Source of the DNA: Parablautia sp. Marseille-Q6255
GTDB taxonomy: Bacteria; Bacillota; Clostridia; Lachnospirales; Lachnospiraceae
Direction: 5' to 3'
DNA length: 64,000 nucleotides
Assembly: GCF_951230155.1 (NCBI RefSeq)
Contig: NZ_CATNVD010000010.1
Location: 100,841 to 164,840, forward strand
Part shown: piece by piece, positions 45,086 through 54,236 of the stretch
Layout: every line of letters starts with the position of its first letter
Numbering within the stretch: the first letter of the stretch is position 1
Made by a program: the position numbers and the translations under genes
Notes under the pieces: model-generated
Databases searched by the model: none
What the model was told of the DNA's origin: nothing
Seen by the model: only the letters and a program-made list of their open reading frames with translations

Positions 45086-46585
45086 ATGAATGAAAAGCTT
45101 CAAAAACTGACAGATTACATGAAAAAATTCCAGCAGTTCAACACCATCAACGCACTGCTCTACTGGGACCTCTCGACTGCTACTCCGGAAAAAAGTACCG
45201 AATCAAAAATGGATGCGATCGGCTACTTTTCCACCGAAGCGTTCCGTCTCTCGACTTCTGAAGAATACGGCGCGCTCTTAAAAGAGCTTTCCGAACCTGA
45301 GACATTTGATGCGCTCGATGATGCCTGGAAGGTTACAGTTCGCCGCGAGCTGCGCGATTATGAACGGTTTCTTCGCGTGCCGGAGGATTTTTTTACTGAA
45401 TACGTAACGCTCAAGGCACGCTCCCAAAATGCCTGGAAATCCGCAAAAAAGACGAACGATTACGCTCTCTATGCCCCTTATCTTGATCAGCTGATCTCCA
45501 TGACGAAACAGTACGTGCACTACATGGAGCCAGACAAAGATCCGTATGAGGTACTGCTCGACCAGTATGAGGAAGGCATCGACAGCCAGACGATCGACCG
45601 CATCTTTGACGAGTTAAAGGAAGGGCTTCGTCCGCTTCTTGAGAACATCCAGACTGCAAAACAGCCGGATCTTTCCGCGTTAAAGGGAACGTACGATATT
45701 TCCGCTCAGAAAAAGGTGCAGGATCTGCTTCTTACCTACATCGGTTTCGATTTTTCACATGGAACGACAGGAGAGAGCGAGCATCCATTTACCACGGAGA
45801 TCGGCTGTGATGACGTGCGCGTCACCAATCATTTCAAGGAAGACGATCCGATCTCTGCAATGTTCAGCGCGATCCATGAGGGAGGGCACGCTATCTTTGG
45901 TCAGAACATCGACCGCGCCTATGAAAACACTGCCGTTATGCAGGTAAACATGATGGGACTCCACGAAAGTCAGTCAAGATTTTTTGAAAATATCCTCGGC
46001 CGCAATATAAACTTCTGGCGTCCGATCTACGACAGACTCGGCGAACTGCTCCCGCAGTTTAAAGAGATTCCGCTCGATACCTTTTATCGTGCGATCAACT
46101 ACGTGCAGCCGAGCATGATCCGCACAGAAGCAGATGAGGTCACATACTGCCTCCACATCATCCTGCGCTATGAAATGGAGCGCGCGATCTTCCGTGATGA
46201 GGTCACAACAGACGAGCTTCCGGCACTCTGGAATGATAAAATGGAGGATCTGCTCGGCATCCGTCCGGAGACAGACACAGAAGGCATCCTGCAGGATATG
46301 CACTGGTCAGACGGATCGTTTGGCTACTTCCCATCCTATCTGCTCGGCTCCGTCTACGACGGTATGTTCCGCGTGCAGGCAGAAAAAGAGCTCGGCAGTC
46401 TTGATACCATCCTTGCCGAGGGCAGAATCCTGGAGATCACCAAATGGTTAAACGAAAAGATCCACCGCTACGGCAGTCTTTATACTTCCCGTGAAGTGAT
46501 CGAGCGTCTCTGTGGTACAGAAATTTCCGCAAAACCGCTGCTGGATTATTTTAATGAAAAGTACAGTAAGATCTATTCCCTGTAA
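45086..46585 (+). CDS. M32-family metallocarboxypeptidase (carboxypeptidase Taq)
   Basis: A 499-residue cytosolic metallopeptidase of normal M32 length. The zinc motif is AIHEGGHAIFGQ (H264, E265, H268), the third ligand lies in the MGLHESQSRFFEN segment, and VTYCLHIILRYEMERAIF is conserved. M32 enzymes remove C-terminal amino acids from peptides in a Zn- or Co-dependent way. The start has AAAGGAG upstream. It is monocistronic, ending at a strong terminator shared with the trehalose genes. Confidence 0.94.
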   Translation: MNEKLQKLTDYMKKFQQFNTINALLYWDLSTATPEKSTESKMDAIGYFSTEAFRLSTSEEYGALLKELSEPETFDALDDAWKVTVRRELRDYERFLRVPEDFFTEYVTLKARSQNAWKSAKKTNDYALYAPYLDQLISMTKQYVHYMEPDKDPYEVLLDQYEEGIDSQTIDRIFDELKEGLRPLLENIQTAKQPDLSALKGTYDISAQKKVQDLLLTYIGFDFSHGTTGESEHPFTTEIGCDDVRVTNHFKEDDPISAMFSAIHEGGHAIFGQNIDRAYENTAVMQVNMMGLHESQSRFFENILGRNINFWRPIYDRLGELLPQFKEIPLDTFYRAINYVQPSMIRTEADEVTYCLHIILRYEMERAIFRDEVTTDELPALWNDKMEDLLGIRPETDTEGILQDMHWSDGSFGYFPSYLLGSVYDGMFRVQAEKELGSLDTILAEGRILEITKWLNEKIHRYGSLYTSREVIERLCGTEISAKPLLDYFNEKYSKIYSL

Positions 46586-46591
46586 AAACAC

Positions 46592-46629
46592 AGCAAAAAC
46601 CTTCGGCACGAACTCCGAAGGTTTTTGCT
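46592..46629. terminator. Bidirectional terminator between M32 gene and treC
   Basis: AGCAAAAACCTTCGG (46592-46606) pairs perfectly with CCGAAGGTTTTTGCT (46615-46629) around an 8-nt loop, with T- and A-rich arms for both directions. Confidence 0.92.
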
Positions 46630-46644
46630 TTAGTCACCTGTCAT

Positions 46645-48306
46645 TTACTCCTGTATTTCATTTTCAAGCACAAGCAGCTCATAAGGTTTCATAATATAGC
46701 TTTTCTCACCTGAAATCTTCTCCCTGCCCGCATAATTGTTCAGCAAGATTTTGAAATCGCACCATGCATCGCTTATCGCTACTTCCTGTTTTTCTTTGCC
46801 AAGATTGCAGAACACTATTATTTTCTGTTCTCCCAGCTTCCGCTCATATGCCAGAATCATGTTGTTTCCTGTTTCGATAAAAGAAATTTCTCCCTTCGCA
46901 ATTACCGGATACGTTTTTCTCACAGAGATCAGTTGCTTATAAAAATTAAGGATCGAGTCCTCGTCTTCTCTTTGCTGCGCTACTGTAATTTCCGGCCGAA
47001 AGGCCGCTGACATCGCAAGCCACGGTTCAACCTCAGAAAAACCTCCGTATTGCTCTGCGTCCCACTGCATAGGAGTCCTGCTGTTATCTCTTGATCTTGC
47101 CGCCAGTATCTCCAAAGCTTCCTGCTTCGTCTTTCCCTTTTTCAGAAGAATCTGATAATAATTCAGACTCTCTACGTCTTTATACAGATCAATCGACGGA
47201 TAGTGGGCATTCAGCATTCCTATCTCTTCACCCTGATAAATGTAAGGGGTTCCCCGCATCAGATGGATCATTCCTGCCAACATCTTTGCTGACTCTTTCC
47301 AGTAAGTATCTTCATCGCCCATCCGGCTTACAATACGTGGCTGATCATGGTTACACCAGAACAAAGCGTTCCACCCTCCTCCTGTCTGCATTCCCATCTG
47401 CCATTTTTCAAAAAGCGCCTTCAGTGCTTTATAATCGGTCGGCATCAGAGCCCATTTATCGCCATTTTTGTAATCCACCTTCAGATGATGGAAATTAAAG
47501 CACATGGAAAGCTCCTTTTCCTCCGGTGCTGAATACTTAATACAATTCTCCAGCGTTGTGGATGACATTTCCCCCACTGTGACAAAATTTTCAATTCCAG
47601 TATCATGAACCATCTCTTTTAGGTATTCATGAATATGCGGACCATCTGTGTAAAATCTGCGTCCATCACCCTCGCAATCATCAATCATCTCCTCGGGCTT
47701 AGATACGAGGTTGATCACATCAAATCGAAATGCACGGATTCCCTTTTCTTTCCAGAACCGCAAAATCTCTTTTAATTCTTCCCGCACCTGCGGATTATCC
47801 CAGTTCAGATCTGCCTGCGTCACATCATACAGACGCAGATACCATTTTTTCAGATGAGGAACGTATTCCCATGCAGGACCGCCAAATTTTGACTGCCAGT
47901 TAGTAGGAGGCTGATCAGGTGTTCCTTCCTTAAAGATATAATAGTTCTGATATTTTTGCTCTCCTTCCAGAGCTCTTTTAAACCACTCGTGCTGTGTCGA
48001 CGTGTGATTAAACACCATATCAAGCATCAGCCCGATCCCATGCTTTGCACTCTGTTCGACCAGCCGTTCCAGATCTTCCATTGTACCGAATTTAGGATCT
48101 ATATTCCTGTAGTCTGCTACATCATAGCCGTTGTCCCGCTGCGGAGAAATAAAAAATGGGGTAAGCCAAAGATAGTCCACACCTAAATCCTGCAGATAAT
48201 CTAATCGTTCTATCACTCCTGGAATATCCCCGAATCCATCTCCGTTCGTATCCTGAAAAGACTTCGGATAAACCTGGTACACTACTTTATCACTAAAATC
48301 TGACAT
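46645..48306 (-). CDS. treC: Trehalose-6-phosphate hydrolase (GH13)
   Basis: A 553-residue GH13 alpha-glucosidase. It starts KVVYQVYPKSFQDTNGDGFGDIPG and has the family motifs GLMLDMVFNHTS, GIRAFRFDVINL (nucleophile Asp), FVTVGEM (acid Glu) and FWCNHDQPR. It cleaves imported trehalose-6-phosphate to glucose and glucose-6-phosphate. The adjacent PTS gene and TreR-type regulator make this assignment stronger than oligo-1,6-glucosidase. The gap from treP is 74 nt. Confidence 0.93.
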   Translation of the reverse strand: MSDFSDKVVYQVYPKSFQDTNGDGFGDIPGVIERLDYLQDLGVDYLWLTPFFISPQRDNGYDVADYRNIDPKFGTMEDLERLVEQSAKHGIGLMLDMVFNHTSTQHEWFKRALEGEQKYQNYYIFKEGTPDQPPTNWQSKFGGPAWEYVPHLKKWYLRLYDVTQADLNWDNPQVREELKEILRFWKEKGIRAFRFDVINLVSKPEEMIDDCEGDGRRFYTDGPHIHEYLKEMVHDTGIENFVTVGEMSSTTLENCIKYSAPEEKELSMCFNFHHLKVDYKNGDKWALMPTDYKALKALFEKWQMGMQTGGGWNALFWCNHDQPRIVSRMGDEDTYWKESAKMLAGMIHLMRGTPYIYQGEEIGMLNAHYPSIDLYKDVESLNYYQILLKKGKTKQEALEILAARSRDNSRTPMQWDAEQYGGFSEVEPWLAMSAAFRPEITVAQQREDEDSILNFYKQLISVRKTYPVIAKGEISFIETGNNMILAYERKLGEQKIIVFCNLGKEKQEVAISDAWCDFKILLNNYAGREKISGEKSYIMKPYELLVLENEIQE

Positions 48307-48380
48307 GTTATCCCTCCCTGATATTACACTTTTTGATGCTTTCCTGAAATTAATCTTTTTAATGTCTGCCTAACTGCGCT

Positions 48381-50288
48381 TTATTTGAAATCTACTACCA
48401 CAGTCTCTTTTGCTTTTACCTCCATCCCCGTGTGGAACTGGATATCCTGCGCATTTCCTTTCTCCGTGATTACACAGACTGTAACATCGGGATGACCTGC
48501 TGCCCTGATCTTTTCTCTGTCAAATCGAATGAGCGGAGTGCCTGCACTCACCTTCTGTCCCTGCTCCACCAGATACTCAAATCCATCTCCCTGCATATTC
48601 ACCGTATCGATTCCGATATGCAGCAGCACTTCCATGCCATTTTCAAGCCTCAGTCCACACGCATGCTTCGAATCCTGCATCAGTACGATAACCTCTGCAT
48701 CGACCGGTGCATACAATGTATCATTTTGCGGAAGGATCGCCATTCCGTCACCTACGATCCCTTCAGAGAAAACACCGTCTCCCACTTCTGCCAGAGAAAT
48801 CGCTTTTCCCGTCAAAAATGCAGTAAACGCCTGCTGCATTGTCTCAGCTGACCCTGCCGTTTTGTCATCCGTTTTATTGGTCATCCTCTTTCTTCCTGCA
48901 ACAACTGTCAATAAGAACGGAACCACAACTGCGATTGCCATGCAGAGCGCAAAGTACAGCATATACGGTGTCTGGATAGACAAGATGCCCGGGATACCGC
49001 CTACTCCAATGGCATTTGCCGTTGTCCCCGTCGCTACACAGATGACTGCAGCAATGCCAGAACCGATCATGCCACAGATAAACGGAAATCCTTTCTTCAA
49101 GTTCACACCAAAAATCGCCGGCTCCGTAACACCGAGATAGCAGGAAATACATGCCGGAATATTTACTTCCTGCGCCTTTGCATCTTTTCGCTGCAGCCAG
49201 ACCATTCCAAGGACCGCCGATCCCTGTGCAATATTGGACAGTGCGATCATAGGCCAGAGCATGGTGCCGCCATAATCAGCGATCAGCTGCAGGTCAATGG
49301 CATTTGACATATGATGAAGTCCTGTGATAACAAGCGGCGCATAGATCACGCCAAAGACTGCTCCAAATACGACCTTAAATGTCCCTGTAATTCCTGTAAA
49401 TACCACTGAGGAGATCGCTTCCCCAATCTTCCAGCCAATCGGACCCAATATAAAATGCGCCGCCATGACAGATAAAAGCAGACTGCAAAACGGAACAACA
49501 ATCATCGATACCACCTGCGGTGTAATCCTGCGGAAGAATTTTTCCAGATAAACAAGCATAAACGCCGCCAGAATGGCCGGAAGTACCTGACCCTGATAAC
49601 CGATCATATTAATCTGGAAGCTCCCGAAATCCCACTTCGGAATGTCCGCCGCCGCAGTTTCTGCAACCGAGTAAGCATTCAGCAACTGACCGGAAACAAG
49701 TGTCAGACCAAGGACAATACCAAGCATCTGCGTCGTTCCCATCTTCTTTGTCACAGACCAGCAGATACCGACCGGAAGCATATGAAAAATCGCCTCACCG
49801 ATCAGCCACAGGAAGCTGTCGATTCCAGTCCAAAACTGGCTGATATCACACAGCGTCTTTGTCCCATTTTCAAAGAAATAAATGCTGTCGATACAGTTTC
49901 GAAATCCAAGAATCAGTCCGCCCGTAATAATCGCCGGGAGCAACGGAGCAAAAATCTCCGCTAATGTTGCCACTGCTCTTTGCAGGAACGTCTGATTCTG
50001 TTTCGCCGCTTGTTTTACTGCATCCTTTGATACACCTTCGACTCCTGCCACCGTCACAAACTCATCGTAAAAATCAGCAACTGTATTTCCGATAATCACC
50101 TGAAACTGTCCGGACTGCGTAAAGCTGCCCTTTACAGACTGCAATGCTTCGATTGCTTTTACATCTGCCTTCTCTGGGTTTGCCAGGACAAACCGCATTC
50201 TCGTCATGCAATGTGAAACAGCTGCTATGTTTTCCCTTCCTCCTACGAGATGCAGCAACTGCTCTGCATCCTCTGCATACTTTCCCAT
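48381..50288 (-). CDS. treP: PTS trehalose-type EIIBCA permease
   Basis: A 635-residue PTS protein with all three domains. EIIB is at about residues 1-85 with the phosphocysteine in VSHCMTRMRF. EIIC has about ten helices over residues 110-460. The C-terminal glucose-type EIIA runs from about 500 to the end with the active-site histidine in VLLHIGIDTV. It imports and phosphorylates trehalose. ATG 50288 has GGGAGGAAGG upstream; earlier in-frame codons fall inside the operator-promoter region. Having its own EIIA frees it from the general glucose EIIA. Confidence 0.93.
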   Translation of the reverse strand: MGKYAEDAEQLLHLVGGRENIAAVSHCMTRMRFVLANPEKADVKAIEALQSVKGSFTQSGQFQVIIGNTVADFYDEFVTVAGVEGVSKDAVKQAAKQNQTFLQRAVATLAEIFAPLLPAIITGGLILGFRNCIDSIYFFENGTKTLCDISQFWTGIDSFLWLIGEAIFHMLPVGICWSVTKKMGTTQMLGIVLGLTLVSGQLLNAYSVAETAAADIPKWDFGSFQINMIGYQGQVLPAILAAFMLVYLEKFFRRITPQVVSMIVVPFCSLLLSVMAAHFILGPIGWKIGEAISSVVFTGITGTFKVVFGAVFGVIYAPLVITGLHHMSNAIDLQLIADYGGTMLWPMIALSNIAQGSAVLGMVWLQRKDAKAQEVNIPACISCYLGVTEPAIFGVNLKKGFPFICGMIGSGIAAVICVATGTTANAIGVGGIPGILSIQTPYMLYFALCMAIAVVVPFLLTVVAGRKRMTNKTDDKTAGSAETMQQAFTAFLTGKAISLAEVGDGVFSEGIVGDGMAILPQNDTLYAPVDAEVIVLMQDSKHACGLRLENGMEVLLHIGIDTVNMQGDGFEYLVEQGQKVSAGTPLIRFDREKIRAAGHPDVTVCVITEKGNAQDIQFHTGMEVKAKETVVVDFK

Positions 50289-50310
50289 GATCCTTCCTCC
50301 CTCGTTTTTT

Positions 50311-50326
50311 ACTTGTCTGAACAAGT
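50311..50326. promoter_or_regulatory. TreR operator 1 (treP leader)
   Basis: ACTTGTCTGAACAAGT, palindromic arms ACTTGT/ACAAGT. It lies just downstream of the treP transcription start. Confidence 0.75.
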
Positions 50327-50337
50327 TGTTTACTTGT

Positions 50338-50366
50338 GTTATATCACACTTGTTTAAACATGTCAA
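50338..50366 (-). promoter_or_regulatory. Promoter of treP-treC
   Basis: On the minus strand: TTGACA (50361-50366), a 17-bp spacer and TATAAC (50338-50343). Operator 2 fills the spacer. Confidence 0.85.
50348..50363. promoter_or_regulatory. TreR operator 2 (treP promoter spacer)
   Basis: ACTTGTTTAAACATGT. It lies in the spacer and -35 of the treP promoter, so occupancy would exclude RNA polymerase. Confidence 0.82.
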
Positions 50367-50378
50367 TCTCTTTTTGTA

Positions 50379-50394
50379 ATTTGTTTAAACAAGC
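50379..50394. promoter_or_regulatory. TreR operator 3 (treR promoter)
   Basis: ATTTGTTTAAACAAGC. It abuts the -35 of the treR promoter (50397), suggesting autoregulation. Confidence 0.8.
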
Positions 50395-50396
50395 AG

Positions 50397-50425
50397 TTGA
50401 CTTTTTTCTGCTCTGTTTTTATAAT
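50397..50425 (+). promoter_or_regulatory. Promoter of treR
   Basis: TTGACT (50397-50402), a 17-bp spacer and TATAAT (50420-50425), divergent from the treP promoter. Confidence 0.83.
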
Positions 50426-50478
50426 CTTTTACAGAAGAATTTTTCCATGTATAACGACTCCATTGAGAGGAGATTGAT

Positions 50479-51210
50479 ATGCCAAAATCTATTTATGAAA
50501 ATATTTATCGGGATCTGAAGCAGAAAATAGAACAGAAAATTTTCGCATACCAGGAGCTTCTTCCCTCCGAACATACACTGATCCAGACCTATGGCTGCTC
50601 CCGCAATACACTTCGACGGGCAATCAGCCGCCTGGTGACAGATGGCTATGTACAGACCATACAGGGGAAAGGCGTCCGAAATATTTATGAGCCAGTAGAA
50701 CAGACCGCTTTCACACTGGGTGAAATCGAGAGCTTTGAAGAATCTGCCCAGCGCAGTGGAAACCGTGCTTTTACAAAAGTACTTCTGTTCACCGAATTTG
50801 AAATCAATGAGAAACTCTCTTTATGCACCGGCTTTCCGATCGGAGCCAGAGTTTATTATATTCAGCGACTTCATTATCTCAATGATATACCACTGATCCT
50901 AAACCACAATTACTTTTTACAAGAAGCCATTCCCGGTCTCACAAAAGAAATTGCAGAAAAATCTATTTATCAATACCTGGAACAGACGTTGCATATGACG
51001 ATCATAAACAGCAAGCGGATTATGACTGTAGAAAAAATGACGCAGATTGATGAGAAATACCTGAATATGAACAGCGAAGATTATAACTGCATGGCTGTCG
51101 TCAGCAGCCAGACATACAACAGCGATGGCGTGATGTTCGAATACACCCAATCCAGGCACCGCCCGGACTATTTTCGCTTTTACGATAACGCTGTAAGAAA
51201 ACCTTTTTGA
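50479..51210 (+). CDS. treR: GntR-family trehalose operon repressor
   Basis: A 243-residue GntR/HutC-type regulator. The winged helix-turn-helix covers about residues 5-70 (YENIYRDLKQKIEQKIFAYQELLPSEHTLIQTYGCSRNTLRRAISRL). A UTRA effector domain follows, where trehalose-6-phosphate is sensed in TreR. It is divergent from treP, with three TTGTTTAAACA-type operators between the two promoters. It has a GAGAGGAG ribosome-binding site. Confidence 0.92.
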   Translation: MPKSIYENIYRDLKQKIEQKIFAYQELLPSEHTLIQTYGCSRNTLRRAISRLVTDGYVQTIQGKGVRNIYEPVEQTAFTLGEIESFEESAQRSGNRAFTKVLLFTEFEINEKLSLCTGFPIGARVYYIQRLHYLNDIPLILNHNYFLQEAIPGLTKEIAEKSIYQYLEQTLHMTIINSKRIMTVEKMTQIDEKYLNMNSEDYNCMAVVSSQTYNSDGVMFEYTQSRHRPDYFRFYDNAVRKPF

Positions 51211-51324
51211 TTTTGCAAAATTTTGATTGCTCCACCCGGGAAACCAACAGAATAAGGATATTTACAAAGGGGGCGCAAAATCATCAAATCAGATGACAGA
51301 GCGATACCCTCATTCTATGCACAG

Positions 51325-51372
51325 AAAAATCCGGCAAGATCCCTTTTGTTTGGGGATTCTTTCCGGATTTTT
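51325..51372. terminator. Bidirectional terminator between treR and the envelope operon
   Basis: AAAAATCCGG (51325-51334) pairs with CCGGATTTTT (51363-51372), with further AGATCCC/GGGGATTCT pairing inside. It separates the convergent treR gene and the minus-strand gene ending at 51442. Confidence 0.82.
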
Positions 51373-51441
51373 GACGCACTTTAATAATGCCTCTGTTTTT
51401 CTGACTTTTAAGCGGTCCAATATATGTAAAAAATAAATCTT

Positions 51442-52647
51442 CTACTTCCGTTCCCGTCCACTCCGTTTTTTCTTTCGGAGATCTGGCGGCGGGGAGAAGG
51501 TCTGAATATAGTCCTGCCGGATCGCTGTCACATCCTGAGAAAGAAAAGCAGCGACACGATCCTGTTCGGAAGTTTGCTCTGGGAAAAAGGACGCAAATTT
51601 CTGTGCCAGCTGTTCTTCTTTTTCATGCAATTTAAGTGTGCCTTCGTATCCAATCAATTCTTTCAGCACAGCAGTGAACTCTTTGTACCGGTTCTCTCGA
51701 ATATCCAGATCGACTTTCGCTTTGGCCGTCATGCCGTTAAGGTAAAGTACCTTCAAGGACGCTTCGTTTCCTGACCGATCCATTGTAACCCATAAAGCGA
51801 GCTTTTTTGAGAGCAGCTTCCCGCCAATCAGCATAAAGTTTTGGCTTCGGTAAATTTCCAGATACTTTTTCATGCCCTCATCTTCAAATTCTATTGGTTC
51901 AAAATGTTCTCCATCCAACAGCTGCTCCAACTGTTTTTTGCTGAGAATCTGATTCAGTACCGGTATGTTCCGGTAAGGCGCGCAGATATAGCGCCTCATT
52001 TTCTGAAACAGAGCCACAACCAGAACTGCTGTACCAAGTAAAAACAGAAAAAGCTCTCCATCCATTTCGATTTTTCCGGTTGCCGTTACCCAGATGCCAC
52101 GCAGAACCAGCACGACGCCAAAGCCCCACAGTCCGAAAATCAACAGCTTTTTCAGCGGATGAAAATGAATCCACTCAATAATCTGTACTTGTTGCTTGCC
52201 GCTCATCGGTTCATCCCGCAAAAGTCGGCGGGCAATCCACTGATTTAACAGTTGTGGAGTCCATGCAACGCCAAATAGAAAAACTGCAATACCGGCATAA
52301 AGGGCAATCCCGATCCAACCAATATCCAGATAAGACTCCAAAAGCAGTAAAAGGATAATGGGCAGAATCATGGTGAGAAAAAGTGGTAAAAATGATTTTT
52401 TGCGTCCCTTCTGGAGATTTAGGTCATTGAAAGCAGAAGTAATGCACAGGGCAAAAATCATCACAGCCGATATTCCGCCGGACACCCAGTTTTTAAGGTC
52501 ACCAAAACGCATCACATGCTCGACTCTGTGCATATTCGGAAATTTCCCGGTAATACCTGCATAGAGGCAAAATCCCAAATAAGCCAGAGCCAAGAGTGCC
52601 CCTACCAGCTTCAAAATTGTTTTTCCTGAAAGTTTTCGTTTCTCCAT
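51442..52647 (-). CDS. Unrecognised multi-pass membrane protein
   Basis: 401 residues; I do not recognise the family. About six hydrophobic helices are visible in the first 220 residues (for example KLVGALLALAYLGFCLYAGI and FLPLFLTMILPIILLLLL). A soluble C-terminal half of about 180 residues follows, with a mixed alpha/beta pattern, an LMIGGKLLSKKLALWVTMD strand set and a very basic end (RKKKRSGRERK). It is the last gene of a six-gene minus-strand operon made of envelope proteins, so a role at the membrane with those lipoproteins is likely. Confidence 0.75.
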   Translation of the reverse strand: MEKRKLSGKTILKLVGALLALAYLGFCLYAGITGKFPNMHRVEHVMRFGDLKNWVSGGISAVMIFALCITSAFNDLNLQKGRKKSFLPLFLTMILPIILLLLLESYLDIGWIGIALYAGIAVFLFGVAWTPQLLNQWIARRLLRDEPMSGKQQVQIIEWIHFHPLKKLLIFGLWGFGVVLVLRGIWVTATGKIEMDGELFLFLLGTAVLVVALFQKMRRYICAPYRNIPVLNQILSKKQLEQLLDGEHFEPIEFEDEGMKKYLEIYRSQNFMLIGGKLLSKKLALWVTMDRSGNEASLKVLYLNGMTAKAKVDLDIRENRYKEFTAVLKELIGYEGTLKLHEKEEQLAQKFASFFPEQTSEQDRVAAFLSQDVTAIRQDYIQTFSPPPDLRKKKRSGRERK

Positions 52648-52716
52648 CTTCGTCGTTTTCCTATAAAATCACTGTTCCTGTGTCAATTTATCCTTCTGTA
52701 TCCCAAACAAAGCTAT

Positions 52717-53274
52717 CTACCATGTCCCTGGCGCCTGTTCAGTAGTTTCTGATCCGCTGAAATTTGTAAGCTGGATCAGGCAGAACCCGTAATCCTTTAC
52801 AATATAGTATTGCGTGGTGACAATATCGCCCTCGTCGATGGTAAAGATATAAAGCAGATCTCCCTGCTCGGTATAGGTTCCATCCCCGTTCAGTTGAGCT
52901 TCAATACCATCCAGCTGCATCAAAATCTGTTGGACGATCGCCTCCCGGAACTGCTCATGCTCATCCAGACTATATTTGTTCTTTCCTATATGGATGGAGA
53001 TGTTGTCCGGCTTTTCATCATTTTCGTGACCTTCCTTTATGTAGAAAATCTGCGAATCAGTAGAATGCTTCTCAGATTTCTCCCATCCCTCCGGGACGGT
53101 ATAAGTTCCGGGAATCGCATGATCTTCAGATGATATTTCGGTTTCGGAAGAAGAAGGTTCCTGCTGATCCGCCACAGATTCATCAGAAGGAGATTGTGAC
53201 AATGAAGCCCCATTCTTGCCGCATCCAGCAAGGAGCAGCACCATAGTTAATAGCACAATCAAGATTTTTTTCAT
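52717..53274 (-). CDS. Small lipoprotein of unknown function
   Basis: A 185-residue predicted lipoprotein. The signal peptide MKKILIVLLTMVLLLAGC has a clear lipobox (LAGC). A Ser/Glu-rich linker to about residue 50 follows, then a compact domain (IPGTYTVPEGWEKSEKHSTDSQIFYI through YYIVKDYGFCLIQLTNF) resembling other secreted fold-back beta proteins. No enzymatic motif was seen. It would be anchored to the outer face of the membrane beside the operon's other membrane proteins. Confidence 0.8.
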   Translation of the reverse strand: MKKILIVLLTMVLLLAGCGKNGASLSQSPSDESVADQQEPSSSETEISSEDHAIPGTYTVPEGWEKSEKHSTDSQIFYIKEGHENDEKPDNISIHIGKNKYSLDEHEQFREAIVQQILMQLDGIEAQLNGDGTYTEQGDLLYIFTIDEGDIVTTQYYIVKDYGFCLIQLTNFSGSETTEQAPGTW

Positions 53275-53304
53275 TCTCTGATTCCTCTCACTTTGTAATA
53301 CTGG

Positions 53305-53649
53305 TTATATCCGTTTTCCGGTATTCGTGTCGATAAAATATCTTCCGGTATTGTCAAAACAGAATTCCAAATCCGTACCTACCGGCATATCATATACAGC
53401 CAAAACTGCCGGTTCAATGTTTGCAAGGGTATTAAAGTCTACAACTATGGAATTTTCCGGGTTATCTAAGTATTCCTGTGTATCATTATCCCCGATTGCC
53501 CGCCAGCCATTATCAGAAGGATTTACACTTTCCTCTCTAAAAAACCATTTCAGCTTAGAAGTTCCCTCATAAATTGATTTCGTGATGATCACTCCGCCAG
53601 CGTTTTCAATAAAAGTAATTTGTTTATTTTTCTTTTTGAAAAATCCCAT
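53305..53649 (-). CDS. DUF2185 (Imm33-like) protein
   Basis: A 114-residue cytosolic protein. The pattern GGVIITKSIYEGTSKLKWFFREES, then NGWRAIGDNDTQEYLDNPENSIVVDFNTL, fits the DUF2185 domain, which is listed among immunity proteins of polymorphic toxin systems (Imm33-type). A basic start (MGFFKKKNKQ) precedes it. No toxin gene is adjacent, so an immunity role is not shown by context. Ribosome-binding site GGAGGAGG. Confidence 0.72.
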   Translation of the reverse strand: MGFFKKKNKQITFIENAGGVIITKSIYEGTSKLKWFFREESVNPSDNGWRAIGDNDTQEYLDNPENSIVVDFNTLANIEPAVLAVYDMPVGTDLEFCFDNTGRYFIDTNTGKRI

Positions 53650-53697
53650 TAGCCTTACCTCCTCCGTGTTTATAAGGCATTGATATAATCCGCTCTA

Positions 53698-54156
53698 TTA
53701 TCCGAGTTTGGAAACAATCTGGCAGAACATCTCAACATTTTCTTTCTGCATCTGAATATCAGAGCCAATCGCATTGTTCATCAAAGAAATTTTCATTTTT
53801 TCTTTTCCAAAATGCAGCATTACGACTTTTCTTCCGGGGAGCAGCCCACCCTTAACTTCTGCCTTTGTTATGCTGCTTAGAGGCAGAGAAAGCCGGTTTT
53901 CAATTTTTGAGACATTGACGGAATTTACAATGACCATATTCAAATGTTGCTCGGTAACTCCCATATAGCAGTAAGCATTGCTCAGTGCGCCCAATGCAGC
54001 GGCAGCGCCCCCCGTCAATGTAGAAAGTCCTCCAATCAGTGCATAGGTATCAGCCCCGGCCATGATGACCGCCCATAACTTGCACTGATAGGATTCGTTT
54101 TCGTTCAAAATGGCTTCCAGCATTTCATTTTTATCTTTTTCATTCATTGTAAGCAT
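53698..54156 (-). CDS. PH-like domain protein, unrecognised
   Basis: A 152-residue protein. An N-terminal helical part and a Gly/Ala-rich hydrophobic stretch (GGLSTLTGGAAAALGAL, near residues 42-58) precede a beta-rich region with the alternation LPLSSITKAEVKGGLLPGRKVVMLHFGKEKMKISL. This resembles bacterial PH-like (bPH) domains that bind lipids or partner proteins. The start has AGGAGGA 7 nt upstream. Function unknown; it probably works at the membrane with its neighbours. Confidence 0.68.
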   Translation of the reverse strand: MLTMNEKDKNEMLEAILNENESYQCKLWAVIMAGADTYALIGGLSTLTGGAAAALGALSNAYCYMGVTEQHLNMVIVNSVNVSKIENRLSLPLSSITKAEVKGGLLPGRKVVMLHFGKEKMKISLMNNAIGSDIQMQKENVEMFCQIVSKLG

Positions 54157-54236
54157 AATTGTTCCTCCTAATTATTGTTTTAAGTTGAGAACGCCGGATG
54201 CAATCCTTTGATATATGCACCCGGCGTTCAAAAGCA

